NCBI RefSeq assembly: GCF_900102685.1
Contig: NZ_FMZA01000008.1
Coordinates: forward strand, 100,746 to 164,745
DNA length: 64,000 bases
Direction of reading: 5' to 3'
Origin: Melghirimyces thermohalophilus
Lineage (GTDB): Bacteria > Bacillota > Bacilli > Thermoactinomycetales > DSM-45169
Part shown: piece by piece, positions 37,387-47,107 of the stretch
Layout of the letters: each line of letters begins with the position of its first letter
Numbering within the stretch: position 1 is the stretch's first letter
The notes under the pieces: generated by a model
What the model saw: only the letters and a program-made list of their open reading frames with translations
What the model was told of the DNA's origin: nothing
Databases searched by the model: none
Position numbers and translations under genes: made by a program

Positions 37387-37561
37387 GTATTGGCGAGAGG
37401 ATTGATTAAAGCTGTGTTTAGGTCGTTTAATCTCATTAAATAAAGTTCACTTGGTTTTTGAGATATTTTAAAGGGGTTTAAATTGGATTTGAGACCTATC
37501 ATACAGGATGATCCGCTCCATTTTGAGAGTTGTTGACGCTTTATTTTGACAATTCAGGTGC

Positions 37562-37903
37562 TCACAGCAGCAGATCCTGCACAATGGCAGCTGCACCTGC
37601 AACAGCTAGTAACAATAATAGCGGAAACAAAAACGGGATAAATAGATATATCGATACAGTGATCAATGAAGCCCATACCCCTGTACACCAATGGCAAGAT
37701 AATACTTTCCCGATCCAATACCTCCACCCTGTTCCTCTGATAACCACCTTTTCCACTTGTTCCCCCGAGGGATCCGTTACCGGCCTGACCTCGAGAAAGG
37801 GATTGCGGATAAAAGTCGTGATCTCATCATAGACCAACAGATGTGTCAGGCGAAAACTGGCCAACACCAACACAGCCAAATGGATCCACGTGATCTCCCA
37901 CAT
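37562..37903 (-). CDS. DUF1360 membrane protein (YjcA-like, sporulation-associated family)
   Basis: About 113 residues with hydrophobic segments at the N-terminus (LAVLVLASFRLTHLLVYDEI), the conserved CHWCTGVW motif in the middle and a strongly hydrophobic C-terminus. These are hallmarks of DUF1360; the Bacillus member YjcA is expressed in sporulation. The start at 37903 or a GTG three codons earlier is possible. AGAAGGGAG lies upstream. Confidence 0.8.
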   Translation of the reverse strand: MWEITWIHLAVLVLASFRLTHLLVYDEITTFIRNPFLEVRPVTDPSGEQVEKVVIRGTGWRYWIGKVLSCHWCTGVWASLITVSIYLFIPFLFPLLLLLAVAGAAAIVQDLLL

Positions 37904-38030
37904 CTTCCCCACTCCCTTCTACTGCATGAATCCATTTATGGTATGATTTTCGCCGCCGAAAGGTGAAATTGATTCACCGTTTGATATCGGTTGGAATAGT
38001 GTTGTAACAGGAGAAAGGAGGATCGGACAC

Positions 38031-38141
38031 GTGAGGAAAAACAAAAAACAAGCTGAGAAGCACCCTTTTCTCGTAAAAGATTCCCGTGAAATCATCCGGC
38101 CTCAGCGTCGAAAAAGACGAAAAGGCTGCGGTTGTAGGTGA
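38031..38141 (+). CDS. 36-residue basic, cysteine-ending peptide
   Basis: Starts at GTG after GAGAAAGGAGGAT, an excellent ribosome-binding site. The peptide is strongly basic and ends in RRKRRKGCGCR. No family recognised. The C-terminal Cys-Gly-Cys could bind metal or form disulfides; this is speculation. It is isolated between DUF1360 and cdaS, on the plus strand. The next 170 nt to the end of cdaS hold no gene. Confidence 0.45.
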   Translation: MRKNKKQAEKHPFLVKDSREIIRPQRRKRRKGCGCR

Positions 38142-38310
38142 TGTTGGGAAGGTACCAGCTGTTTTCCTTTGTCTAACCTTCCCTTAGATCAATTTTTATT
38201 AACTGATGTCCTCTGACACCCGCCTCCGACGATAAGTCGGCTCTTTCCGTTTTAACAGACATCGCCACAAGCCCCGCGGACTGTTGCAAATCGACCAACA
38301 AAGCCACATT

Positions 38311-38934
38311 TTATCCCAATTGGACAGGATATAGGCGTCCCCCTAAGGCAAAGGAGGTTTGTCCTGTCTCTTCCGATACGACGATCACCAAGGCATCGGT
38401 CTTTTCCGACAAGCCAATCGCCGCTCGATGGCGGGTTCCCAAGTTTGTATAAGTGGTGGTTTGCTGTGTTAATGGAAGAATGTTAGCTGCCGATATGATT
38501 TGGTTGCCTTTGAGGATGACGGCTCCATCATGAAGCGGACTTCCGGGATAGAATATGGATTCTATTAATGAATGGGTCATGGCCGCCCCGATCGGAGTGC
38601 CTCGTTGTATCCAAGGATCCAGAGATTCCTTGCGACAGATGGCGATCAAGGCCCCATGTTTTCGTCTGGACATCCGTTGCACAGCGATACTCAATTCCGG
38701 GATCATGTCCGTAAAGGGGGATAAGTAACATTGCAGATAAAAGGATGCGGCCAGGGATGATACATGGGTGATCGCTTTTCGAATCTGCATAAAATCCTTC
38801 AACAGACAATGTTCCTCGTCATCCAAGGTTTCAATGACTCGATCAATTTTTTCGTGAATATCCCCCAACTCCTTTTTTACCGTCTCCTTCATGGGAGAAA
38901 AATCACAATCTCGTGTTTGCATCTTTTGTCTCAC
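38311..38934 (-). CDS. cdaS: Spore-type diadenylate cyclase CdaS
   Basis: Makes cyclic di-AMP from two ATP. 207 residues: an N-terminal two-helix autoinhibitory region (about 1-60), then the DAC domain with SPLHDGAVIL (DGA motif) and TNLGTRHRAAIGLSE (RHR motif). There is no membrane segment and no DisA C-terminal domain, which together indicate CdaS, the isoform linked to spore formation and germination in Bacillus. Confidence 0.92.
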   Translation of the reverse strand: MRQKMQTRDCDFSPMKETVKKELGDIHEKIDRVIETLDDEEHCLLKDFMQIRKAITHVSSLAASFYLQCYLSPFTDMIPELSIAVQRMSRRKHGALIAICRKESLDPWIQRGTPIGAAMTHSLIESIFYPGSPLHDGAVILKGNQIISAANILPLTQQTTTYTNLGTRHRAAIGLSEKTDALVIVVSEETGQTSFALGGRLYPVQLG

Positions 38935-38992
38935 CCCGTTTCCCTACATAGCTTCACCCGATTTCTCTTTCACAATCAAAAATCGACCGGTT

Positions 38993-39032
38993 AAAAAACT
39001 CCACCCCCCGGATCAAACGAGTCCGAGGGGTG
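38993..39032 (-). terminator. Terminator after the MDR oxidoreductase gene
   Basis: An approximately 10-bp stem (CACCCCTCGGA paired with TCCGGGGGGTG), T6 on the minus strand. Confidence 0.65.
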
Positions 39033-39042
39033 CATCTCCCTT

Positions 39043-40035
39043 TTATTCATTTTCCAAACCGATTTTTCCGAACTGCTTTCCTTCCTCCATTCGTTGAAAG
39101 GCTTCTACAGCTTCTGATAAGGGGTACGTGTGATCCATCACTGGACGAATTTGGTGATCGTTCACAAACTGGAGCATTTCACGAAACTCCTCGGAACTGC
39201 CCATGGTGGTGCCCAGGAAGTTGAGCTGTCCGAAAAAGAAGGGACGGAGGGGAATTTCCACCGTCTTTCCGCTGGTCTCCCCGAAGTTGACCAGCCGTCC
39301 ACCGGGACGAAGCTGTTTCAAGCATTGATCAAAGGTAGCCGGACCGACACTATCGATGATCAGATCGGCTTGGTCTCCATTTAATTGCTGCTTCCATTCG
39401 ATACTGCTGTCAATGGCTGTATCCGCTCCTAGCTCCAAGGCGCGCTCCCGTTTAGCTGCACTGCGGGAGGTGACCGTCACTCGGGCCCCTGCCGCTTTGG
39501 CCATCAGTAATACAAAGGTGGCTACCCCACTTCCGATTCCCGGGACGAGAACATGTTCCCCTGACTGGACCTTTCCCCGGGTAAACAGCGCCCGATAAGC
39601 GGTCAGTGCCGCAAGCGGAAGCACACCGGCCTCCGTCCAGGACAGGTGGGTCGGTTTCGGCTCTACATTGTCCGACGGAATGAGAATCTTTTCCGCAAAA
39701 GTACCGTGGGTCGGGGCGCCCAGGATTTCGAACCCGCTCGGCGGTGCCTCGGTTTTGGTCGGCCAACCCAAACTGGGGTTGATCACGACTTTATCCCCTA
39801 CGTGCACCCGATCAACGCCTTCACCGACTGCCTCTACTACTCCAGCGCCGTCGGAGCCGAGAATCACCGGATCCGTTGAATCCCGTTTTCTAAACAGAGT
39901 CCATATATCCCGATGGTTTAACCCCGAGGTTTTCAAGGCGACCTTTACTTCGCCCGGTCCCGGATTCGACTCCTTCATATCCATCACCTTTAAACCGTCG
40001 AACCCTTCCGGTTGATGATGTACGACTGCTTTCAC
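39043..40035 (-). CDS. Zinc-type alcohol dehydrogenase-like MDR oxidoreductase (YogA-like)
   Basis: 330 residues of the medium-chain dehydrogenase/reductase superfamily. The N-terminal GroES-like domain has LNHRDIWTLF and GSDGAGVVEAVGEGVDRVHVGDKV. The Rossmann domain has PGIGSGVATFVLLMAKAAGA. It lacks the cysteine cluster of the structural zinc site, as in quinone-oxidoreductase or YogA-type members. The GTG at 40035 follows GGGAGGG; an ATG two codons upstream lies too close to that site. Substrate unknown. Confidence 0.85.
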   Translation of the reverse strand: MKAVVHHQPEGFDGLKVMDMKESNPGPGEVKVALKTSGLNHRDIWTLFRKRDSTDPVILGSDGAGVVEAVGEGVDRVHVGDKVVINPSLGWPTKTEAPPSGFEILGAPTHGTFAEKILIPSDNVEPKPTHLSWTEAGVLPLAALTAYRALFTRGKVQSGEHVLVPGIGSGVATFVLLMAKAAGARVTVTSRSAAKRERALELGADTAIDSSIEWKQQLNGDQADLIIDSVGPATFDQCLKQLRPGGRLVNFGETSGKTVEIPLRPFFFGQLNFLGTTMGSSEEFREMLQFVNDHQIRPVMDHTYPLSEAVEAFQRMEEGKQFGKIGLENE

Positions 40036-40102
40036 TGCCATCCCTCCCGATGATATATCCCATCTCATCTTAACATACGAAAAGTCTCTCCTCGTGGCTG
40101 TT

Positions 40103-40450
40103 CAACGGATAAATCCACCTTTGGAGTGAATAATTTGTTCGGTGATCCATTGTGCCTCCTCTCCTGCCAAAAAGGCGACCGGCGTTATCTGGAAAGCCCG
40201 TCCGACTCATCGGGAACCGGGGTTTTAACTCCTTCTTGATCCCCCCTGTATCTGTCGGTCTGGGATTGACCGCATAGTGAGCATCCAGACAATCCCGGCC
40301 TGTGCACCGCCTTCCTCCAAATCGGTTTTTAACTGTTCTGCACCTTTCGTTCATGCTCCGGCCAACAGGTAAACCATACATCTATCCCTTTACGGGCCAA
40401 TGCTCGGCAGCCACCTAACCTGCCGGCCTCTGTCACCAATGCCAGGTTTG
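40103..40450 (-). pseudogene. Relic of a short-chain dehydrogenase gene
   Basis: The minus strand keeps the start of an SDR (LALVTEAGRLGG...ALARKGIDVW) and its end (VNPRPTDTG, RFPMSRTGFPDNAGRLF, AQWITEQIIHSKGGFIR), but in several frames and without the catalytic Ser/Tyr/Lys segment. The homologous part spans about 115 codons instead of about 250. It fills the gap between the MDR and RDD genes. Confidence 0.7.
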
Positions 40451-41245
40451 TTATCGTTTTTCTCCCGTATTATCATGGATGGTCCCTTCTATTGCTGAAT
40501 GCTTTGTTTGTTGCTTCAGTTGAAGATAGACCGCTTCAAGATAAAACTCTTCTCTTCCCTCTTTCACCATGCCTGCAGGCAGAAAGGTGTGGGCCAAATC
40601 CTTGGAGAGCTTTTTTCTCGCTTCAGGAAACAGCTCTTCTCTTCGGGTCAAAAAGCGGCCCAACAGCGCCCACTCCCGATCGTCTAAGGTGATTCGATGA
40701 TCAAGAGGGATCGGGGGCGTAGTATGTTGAAAGAGTGGTTGGACTTGCGGCATCTCAACAGATTCCTTCCGTACGACCATGGTTCCTGCAGCCAGATCTC
40801 CCAACCGTTTTTCTCTTCCATTGAAAAAGACAGTTAACAAGCCGGTCAGATACAAAAAGGGAAGCGAATCGATGACCCGGAGTAGATTGCGAAGAACGAT
40901 TCCCAAAAAACCAGGTGCCGTTCCCCGATCGGTCACCACCCGCAGACTCATCGCCTTTTTACCGATGGTTTGTCCGTGGAGAAAGGTTTCAGTCAGTGTG
41001 TAGTAGCAAAAGGGCAGAAAGAAAAAAAGGAATAGAAAGATGGCGAGAGTAACTGAAGACCAAAAAGGATTTCCCACGCTGGCTGAGTAAGCGGAAAAAA
41101 AGATCGCTACCAACAGCAGAACCCCATTGACGGTCCCGATAATCAGCCAATCGATCAACAGTGAAACGGCTCGACTTCCTATCCCTGCGGTTTCAAATTC
41201 TAGTTGAACATGTTCAGGAGTCGATACCGTGACCCGGTTTTCCAT
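40451..41245 (-). CDS. RDD family membrane protein
   Basis: 264 residues. The RDD domain (about 1-160) has four hydrophobic segments with the Arg-Asp-Asp type sequence SRAVSLLIDWLIIG and a GKKAMSLRVV motif. A soluble C-terminal tail (about 160-264) follows. RDD proteins have been linked to ion exchange in a few bacteria, but no function can be assigned here. It is divergent from the SpoIIM-like gene, a pairing that is common in Bacillales. Confidence 0.85.
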   Translation of the reverse strand: MENRVTVSTPEHVQLEFETAGIGSRAVSLLIDWLIIGTVNGVLLLVAIFFSAYSASVGNPFWSSVTLAIFLFLFFFLPFCYYTLTETFLHGQTIGKKAMSLRVVTDRGTAPGFLGIVLRNLLRVIDSLPFLYLTGLLTVFFNGREKRLGDLAAGTMVVRKESVEMPQVQPLFQHTTPPIPLDHRITLDDREWALLGRFLTRREELFPEARKKLSKDLAHTFLPAGMVKEGREEFYLEAVYLQLKQQTKHSAIEGTIHDNTGEKR

Positions 41246-41305
41246 AAAACCACTCCTTTACAAAACCCTTCGTGGTACAATGAACAGCGGAGGTGATCCG
41301 ACAGG

Positions 41306-42277
41306 ATGTCCACCCAGTCCGCCCACCGATTGACTTCCTTCATGCACCGACACCAACAGGATTGGGAGCAATTAGAGGAATTGATTCAAAACACCCGATC
41401 CCGTCGGGTCACACGTGAGGAATTGGATCGGTTGGGGCGTTCCTACCGAAAGGTGGCAGCTCAGTTAGCTTACGCGCAAACCTATTTTCCCGATCATTCC
41501 GTCGTTCCCTATTTAAACGGGTTGGTCACCCGTGCCCATCAGATCATTTACGCAACCCAAACCAAAGGGGATCTAAAAAGGTGGCTTCATTTTTTCACCC
41601 GAGGGTTTCCGGCCCTGTTTCATGAACGGGCCATCTTTTTTCTCGTTGCCCTCCTCCTCTTCGTCGCAGGAGCTGGCTTCGCATTTGGGATGACCTGGGC
41701 TAACCCCGATCATGCTGCTGTGTTTCTCCCTCCGGAGATGGCCCATGTGGACCCTCATGATGTCAACAGCGGAAATCAGTGGGACCACGCTCTTGTCTCC
41801 GGTCAAATCATGACCAATAATATACAGGTGGCGATTCTCTGCTTTGCTTTGGGAGCGTTATTAGGGATCGGAACCTTGTGGGTCTTGTTCATGAACGGGC
41901 TTCTGATCGGCAGTCTGGCCGCAATTTTCCATCGAGCCGGTGAAGCATACGTCTTCTGGGCCTACATTTGGCCCCACGGTGTCATCGAACTGGCCGCTAT
42001 ATTTATCGCCGGCGCAGCCGGATTATCTCTGGCTTACGCTTTCTGGGTTCCGGGAGACTTAACTCGCGTGGAGTCATTTAAACGGGAAGGCAAAGTGACG
42101 GTACAATTGGTGCTCGGTGTCATTCCGCTGTTTATCATCGCTGGATGGATTGAAGGGTTTATCACCCCGGCACCGTGGCCTCATTGGACGAAATACATGG
42201 TAGCCTTGATCACGTTGTTCGCCCTCTTCCTCTACTTCTGCCGCCCGTTTGTTACCTCCTTGAGCAGAAAAAAATAA
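41306..42277 (+). CDS. Stage II sporulation protein M-like (DUF95) membrane protein
   Basis: 323 residues: a soluble N-terminal helical part (about 1-100), then a SpoIIM/DUF95 domain with about six membrane helices containing NNIQVAILCFALGALLGIGTL and PHGVIELAAIFIAGAAGL, the family motif. True SpoIIM is shorter and acts with SpoIID/SpoIIP; this longer form, next to an RDD gene, belongs to the related uncharacterised group. GCGGAGGTG lies upstream of the ATG. Confidence 0.85.
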   Translation: MSTQSAHRLTSFMHRHQQDWEQLEELIQNTRSRRVTREELDRLGRSYRKVAAQLAYAQTYFPDHSVVPYLNGLVTRAHQIIYATQTKGDLKRWLHFFTRGFPALFHERAIFFLVALLLFVAGAGFAFGMTWANPDHAAVFLPPEMAHVDPHDVNSGNQWDHALVSGQIMTNNIQVAILCFALGALLGIGTLWVLFMNGLLIGSLAAIFHRAGEAYVFWAYIWPHGVIELAAIFIAGAAGLSLAYAFWVPGDLTRVESFKREGKVTVQLVLGVIPLFIIAGWIEGFITPAPWPHWTKYMVALITLFALFLYFCRPFVTSLSRKK

Positions 42278-42322
42278 GAGCTGACCTCCTCCATTGTACC
42301 TGATTAAATGGCGCAAAACAGC

Positions 42323-42378
42323 GAATAGCAGAAAATCGCCAGTCGGTAATCCATCCGGCTGGCAATTTTCTGCTATTC
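42323..42378. repeat. Long inverted repeat between convergent genes
   Basis: Two 20-nt arms (42323-42342 and 42359-42378) pair with a single mismatch around a 16-nt loop. It sits between the ends of the SpoIIM-like and CotF-like genes and probably acts as a terminator for both, although no T-run follows. Confidence 0.6.
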
Positions 42379-42398
42379 ACCCCATCGCATGGCCCTTA

Positions 42399-42899
42399 TC
42401 AGTAAGGCATAGAAAGCGCCTGATGAACGTTTCTCAGGTCCCCTTCCAACAATTGATTCAGATTGTATGAGGGATAGAGTCCTCGTGAGTACATATAGTT
42501 ATAAACCATCTCATGCCAATGGACAGAAGCCACCATCTGTTTCAGCAACACTTGACGAAGGGCGGGTGTGGCCGTTTCTGTGATAGCGATCGCGTAACTC
42601 CGCACAGCCGTCTTGGCCAAAGCCAACAAATCCCCCGCCTGAAAAGCAAACGCTCCATAAGGTTCCATAGACGTTTCCGCGGAAACCCGGGGAGCAGCTG
42701 GATAAAAGGCTGTCAGTTCCCGCAAGTGATGCTCCAGAGATTGAATCGAAAACCCGTACAGATGTCTCAGCTCAGGGTCCTGCACTTCCCGATAGGTTTT
42801 CTTCAGCTTGATCAATCCCACCCAGGACAGGGCCACTAATTCATGTAAATCCATCGTTTCATGCCAGGCCAAGTGTTGATCCGGAAAATAAGATACCAT
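42399..42899 (-). CDS. CotF-domain spore coat protein
   Basis: 166 residues, all-helical, ferritin-like fold. The segment MVASVHWHEMVYNYMYSRGLYPSYNLNQLLEGDL matches the Coat F domain of Bacillus coat proteins. The N-terminal half has another helical pair with His/Glu. It is likely a structural spore coat or inner-spore protein. GGAGGGTAAGGG lies before the ATG. Confidence 0.75.
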   Translation of the reverse strand: MVSYFPDQHLAWHETMDLHELVALSWVGLIKLKKTYREVQDPELRHLYGFSIQSLEHHLRELTAFYPAAPRVSAETSMEPYGAFAFQAGDLLALAKTAVRSYAIAITETATPALRQVLLKQMVASVHWHEMVYNYMYSRGLYPSYNLNQLLEGDLRNVHQALSMPY

Positions 42900-43082
42900 C
42901 CCTTACCCTCCTCTTATGATTTACATCCGTATTAACCTATGGGCGAACAGAAAAAATGGTTACGGATTGACGGGATGGACATGCCTGAGCGTTGAGATTT
43001 GCTATAATAAAAAAGTATTTTTATGGCGGCCGTGTGAGCAGCCGGTAAATAAACTCTAAATGATGGAGGATGAGAGAGTCTT

Positions 43083-43955
43083 TTGGTACAAAAAAAAGAA
43101 CACAGAAAGTTGCCCCTGTCTCAGATCCTGAAACGCGTCATCCTGATTTTTTTGGGGGCTTGTCTAGTCGCTGTCGGGCTGGAAATCTTTTTGGTCCCCA
43201 ATCGTATTATCGATGGGGGGATCGTTGGGATCTCCATCATGCTCTCCCATCTAAGTGGAATCCGACTCGGATTGTTTCTCTTTTTTCTGAACCTGCCCTT
43301 CTTCTTCTGGGGGTATAAGCAGATCGGTAAGACGTTCGCCTTGTCTACCCTCTACGGGGTCAGCATCATGTCGATCGGTACTTACCTGCTTCATCCGGTT
43401 CCCGGTTTGACTGATGATCCCCTGCTAGCCTCCGTCTTTGGCGGTATGATTCTGGGCATCGGCGTCGGCATGGTGATTCGCTATGGCGGATCCCTCGACG
43501 GGACCGAGATCCTATCTATCCTCTTTAACAGCCGTTTACCCTTCTCCGTCGGTGAAACCGTCATGTTTATGAACCTGTTTATCCTCGGCAGTGCCGGTTT
43601 TATCTTCGGTTGGGAACAAGCTATGTACTCATTGATCGCTTATTTTATCGCTTACAAAATGATCGATATGACATTGGTAGGCTTTGATGAAACGAAATCT
43701 GCCTGGATTATCAGCGATAAACAGGAAGAGATCGGAGACGCCCTTCTTCACCGATTGGGCCGGGGAGTGACCTACCTAAAAGGGGAAGGAGCTTACACCG
43801 GTGATGACAAAAAAGTAATATTTTGCGTCATCTCCCGCCTAGAAGAAGCGAAACTAAAAACGATAATCGAAGACATCGACTCGGATGCTTTTCTGGCCAT
43901 CGCTGATATCCATGACGTCAAAGGTGGACGGTTTAAAAAGCAAAGTATTCATTAA
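43083..43955 (+). CDS. YitT family membrane protein (second copy)
   Basis: 290 residues with about five membrane helices and the DUF2179-type C-terminal domain (GRGVTYLKGEGAYTGDDKKVI). It ends in IADIHDVKGGRFKKQSIH. The start is TTG after GGAGGATGAG. A related tail is repeated at 55881-55949, beyond the transposon and gluconate operon. A TATAAT box lies at about 43000 without a clear -35. Confidence 0.85.
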   Translation: MVQKKEHRKLPLSQILKRVILIFLGACLVAVGLEIFLVPNRIIDGGIVGISIMLSHLSGIRLGLFLFFLNLPFFFWGYKQIGKTFALSTLYGVSIMSIGTYLLHPVPGLTDDPLLASVFGGMILGIGVGMVIRYGGSLDGTEILSILFNSRLPFSVGETVMFMNLFILGSAGFIFGWEQAMYSLIAYFIAYKMIDMTLVGFDETKSAWIISDKQEEIGDALLHRLGRGVTYLKGEGAYTGDDKKVIFCVISRLEEAKLKTIIEDIDSDAFLAIADIHDVKGGRFKKQSIH

Positions 43956-43962
43956 TGCAGTG

Positions 43963-44010
43963 AACCCGCTGATGTCAGTTTTATAGGCTGATAAGGCGGG
44001 TTTTTATTTT
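43963..44010 (+). terminator. Terminator after the second YitT gene
   Basis: AACCCGC pairs with GCGGGTT, with an inner CTGATG-type stem; T5 follows. Confidence 0.7.
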
Positions 44011-44074
44011 TATTATGGTTTGTATAAAAGACTGGTTTGGATTTTCGTGACTCCTTCGATACTCTCCATTAATA

Positions 44075-44112
44075 GGGGTCCCGCCAGCATTTTGACAAAA
44101 TCCTACGTTAAG
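44075..44112 (+). repeat. Left terminal inverted repeat of the Tn4430-like transposon
   Basis: 38 bp beginning GGGGTCCCGCCAGCATTTT and ending CCTACGTTAAG, the classic Tn3-family form. It matches the complement of the right end in 34 of 38 positions. The target duplication TAATA precedes it. Confidence 0.95.
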
Positions 44113-44265
44113 CCGATCGGAGGCCATAAAAACTTCGCCTCTCATCCCTCTGGTTGCGGTCCTCAGAGGTTTATCCTCGAATGAGTGCCGCGGGGTACCC
44201 TGTTGACCCTCCGACTCTGAAATCGCCATGTATAATTGGGGTAAATTAAAATAATTCCCAATTCA

Positions 44266-46177
44266 TTATCCGCCCAAAGGGTTCAACGGACGAAGGTTAT
44301 TTAAACCGGGGACTTGATCCAGCGGAAACTTATATTCCCCTAGAAAGTTGATATGGTTCCACCCCAGAGGAGATATGTGCGATAGCAAAGGCTCCGGGAT
44401 TGGGCGCGTTTTGCGCAGCACCTCCACGGCCTTCGTTAGATAGACGGTGTTCCAAATGCTGATCGCGTTGATAAGCAAACTCAGCGCACTCGCCCGTTGC
44501 AGTTGGTCGTTGAGGGCCCGCTCCCGTAGTTCTCCACGCTTTCCGAAAAAGATGGCACGGGCGAGGGAGTTCATGGACTCTCCTTTGTTCAGCCCCCGTT
44601 GAACCCGGCGTCGCAAAGCCTTGTCTGACACATAATCGAGCAGAAAAGGCAAACATCCTCCAGTCGGTTCAGGTTCTCCGACCTGTTCCCATTCATCTTT
44701 GGGGACCAGGTACTCCTCAAAATCTTTGTGTTGGCGGCTACCGACCACCGATACGTCCCCGGAACGAATCCGGTTGTGCAACTCCGTCATAGTGGCCATT
44801 TCGTAATACACCTTGTTGATCCGTCCCCTATCATCCACCACGTAAGGGAGCCACCGATCCGAGAGGAAATCCAAAGGGGCATTCTCGGTCACCTTCCGTT
44901 TCCCGGATTGGTTCAGCTCCCGGATCACGTCGACGGCTTCCAGGAGAGGAGCGGCGGCCTGGGTGGACCGGAATTGCATGGCGTCTAAGAAGGTGGGCGT
45001 GTACTGCCGCAGATAGTTGTATCGGTTTTTGACCAGATCCAGATAATCGTAATTAGCCGGGCGAGTCAACTCCTGGGCTTCCTCCCAATCCTGAGCCAAT
45101 TGCTCCCATGTGATGGAGGAGGCGATGGCTTCATCCAAATCCTGTCCCTTCTTTTTGGCCTCCAGGAGGACGGTGGTCAGGTCCACAAACCGCACAATCT
45201 TTTCGTCGAGCGCCTTGCCGTTTTGCTTTTGGATCTCGTCTTGGGTCTTTCTCCCGTTGGCGTGCAGGTTGGCGATTTGTCGGCGGCTGATCTCGATGAT
45301 TTGGTCGGTGATGTCCTGGCACAGCTCCAACAAATAGGCGACCAGGATCGCGTACCGTTTGGCTTCCGGAAACCGGCGGAAGGCATGCGGATCATAATTC
45401 CGTCCGAGACGGGCCAACTGTCGGAGACGTTGGGGATGGATACCCCGGGTGTCGATCTCCAACCCCAGGGCAAGGATCTGATTCCGTTGGTCAATCGCCT
45501 TTTTACACGCTCGGGGAGAGGATTGACCGGGGTCCTCCTTGATCCAACCTAGGGGCGTTTTTTCGCTTTCCATCCGACTTCCGATCAGCTTGTCCAACTG
45601 TTGTTTTTGGTCGGGCGTCAAAGCGGCGTTCAGCAGGCGGTAAATGCTTTCTTCCGCTCGTCGCCGGGTCTCCCAGACCAGACGCTCCACCGTAGAGATG
45701 GCCGGTAGAATGCTCTTTCGTTCCCGTAGCCAATCGAGAGCCCAGTGGATCAAAGGAATCGCGTAATCCTTTTCCATTGCCTGTGGAAGCAATGCTTTGG
45801 CCAAGGGGCGATACTCTCGTAACGTGAATGGGTGGTATCCGTATTCCGCCTTGATTTCCCTCATGTGCTCCCACCGGGTCGTTTCCCGGGTGGCATACTG
45901 CGAGAAGGTGTCTGGATCCACATCGATTTGGTTGGCAAGATAGCGGAGGACCCGATCGGGCACCGATTCTATTTCCGACAGTGGCCACCCCGTATGTCGA
46001 AGGATACACAATTGGACGGCAAATCCGATCGCCCTAATCCGTCGTCGGCGTCGGGATTCGATCCTGTTCGGTTAGCGTGTAATGGGCCCCCAATTCCCAC
46101 TCATCCAACGTAGGGGAAAGTTGCATTAACAGTTGTCGCTGCTCTTCCGTCAGTAGTTCTCGGGTTCTGCGATACAC
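44266..46177 (-). pseudogene. tnpA: Tn3 transposase TnpA with frameshift and deleted catalytic core
   Basis: Starts at GTG (46177) with the typical RRTRELLTEEQRQQLL N-terminus. Near 46060 the frame shifts by one base within an Arg-rich segment and continues as AIGFAVQLCILRHTGWP. From there 581 codons are open. The protein then jumps from the mid-domain (SVVGSRQHKDFEEYLVP) directly to the last about 110 residues (KRGELRERALNDQLQRASALSLLINAISIWNTVYL). About 400 residues carrying the two catalytic aspartates are missing, in frame. Complete Tn3 transposases are about 990 residues. Confidence 0.9.
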
Positions 46178-46188
46178 CCTTCACCCCC

Positions 46189-47085
46189 CTATTCCCAGGA
46201 AAGTTGATCAACGGCACGGCGCAGGTCCTGATCCCCCGGTGTGGTATAAATGGCCGTCGTGGCAATGTTCGGACATCCGTCGGCGGTCATGTGTCCCGCC
46301 AAGGTGGCGATTACGTCGAGAGGCACTCTCTTGACCGCCAACTCATGGCAAAACGTGTGTCGGAGTGCGTGGGGAGTACATTGTTCCAGCCCCGCCTGTT
46401 GACCGTATTTTCGCACAACAAACTGGACGGCACGAGTGGTCAACTGTTCTGCCCGGGTGGAAACAAACAGCCAGGGACCGGAGGAGGACCGAACTTCCAC
46501 CCATTCCTCCAGCGCCTTCTGGACATCACGGTTAAGCGGGACCTCCCGCCACTTTCCTCCCTTCCCATGGCGGATGATTACTTTGCCTTTCCGCTCGGAT
46601 ATCTCCACATCCTCCAAACGCAAATGACATAACTCCTCGACCCGGAGACCCGCGTGCAAGAGCATAGACACGATTGCGATGTCACGCGGTTTTTTTTCTT
46701 TCTGCACCTGGCGGAGAAGCGCCCACTGTTCTTTTCGGTCCAACCACCGGGGGGGGCCGCCGCCCCTGTTTGACCGGCTGGATGGATTTCCAGGGGGACT
46801 CCTTGCATATACCCTGCATATACCCTGTTTGACTAGCCAGTCAAAGTACCGTTTCAGTGCAATTCGGGCCTTGTTGACGGTCGCCGGTTTGGAACGATCC
46901 AACAGATACCGCTTATAGTCGGCGGCGTCGATCGGGGTCACACTCTCGGGGTCGAACCTTTCCCCCGTCGTGTCTTCAAATCACCGGATGAATTGATGGA
47001 TCACTCCTTCGTACGTTTCCATCGTTTTCGGGCTTCGTCCGTCCGACTGCAGGTTGAATAGAAAATTGGGGATCGTGGGATGCAC
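46189..47085 (-). pseudogene. tnpI: TnpI-type tyrosine recombinase (resolvase) with an in-frame TGA
   Basis: About 299 codons. GTG at 47085 follows TAGGGAGG; 34 codons later, at 46981-46983, a TGA interrupts the frame (tryptophan expected), then the protein continues to TAG at 46189. The catalytic domain is intact: Arg in GLRVEELCHLRL, Lys in GKGGKWRE, HxxR in PHALRHTFCHE and Tyr in TAIYTTPG. The remaining 250 codons could restart at GTG 46941 without the N-terminal DNA-binding segment. It lies upstream of tnpA in the same operon, as in Tn4430. Confidence 0.88.
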
Positions 47086-47107
47086 AGACCAACCTCCCTA
47101 GAAAATC

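Noticed and set aside
37266..37502. 78-codon minus-strand gene between sat and DUF1360
   Set aside because: No good ribosome-binding site, no family similarity, and it contains a perfect hairpin; kept only as intergenic content.
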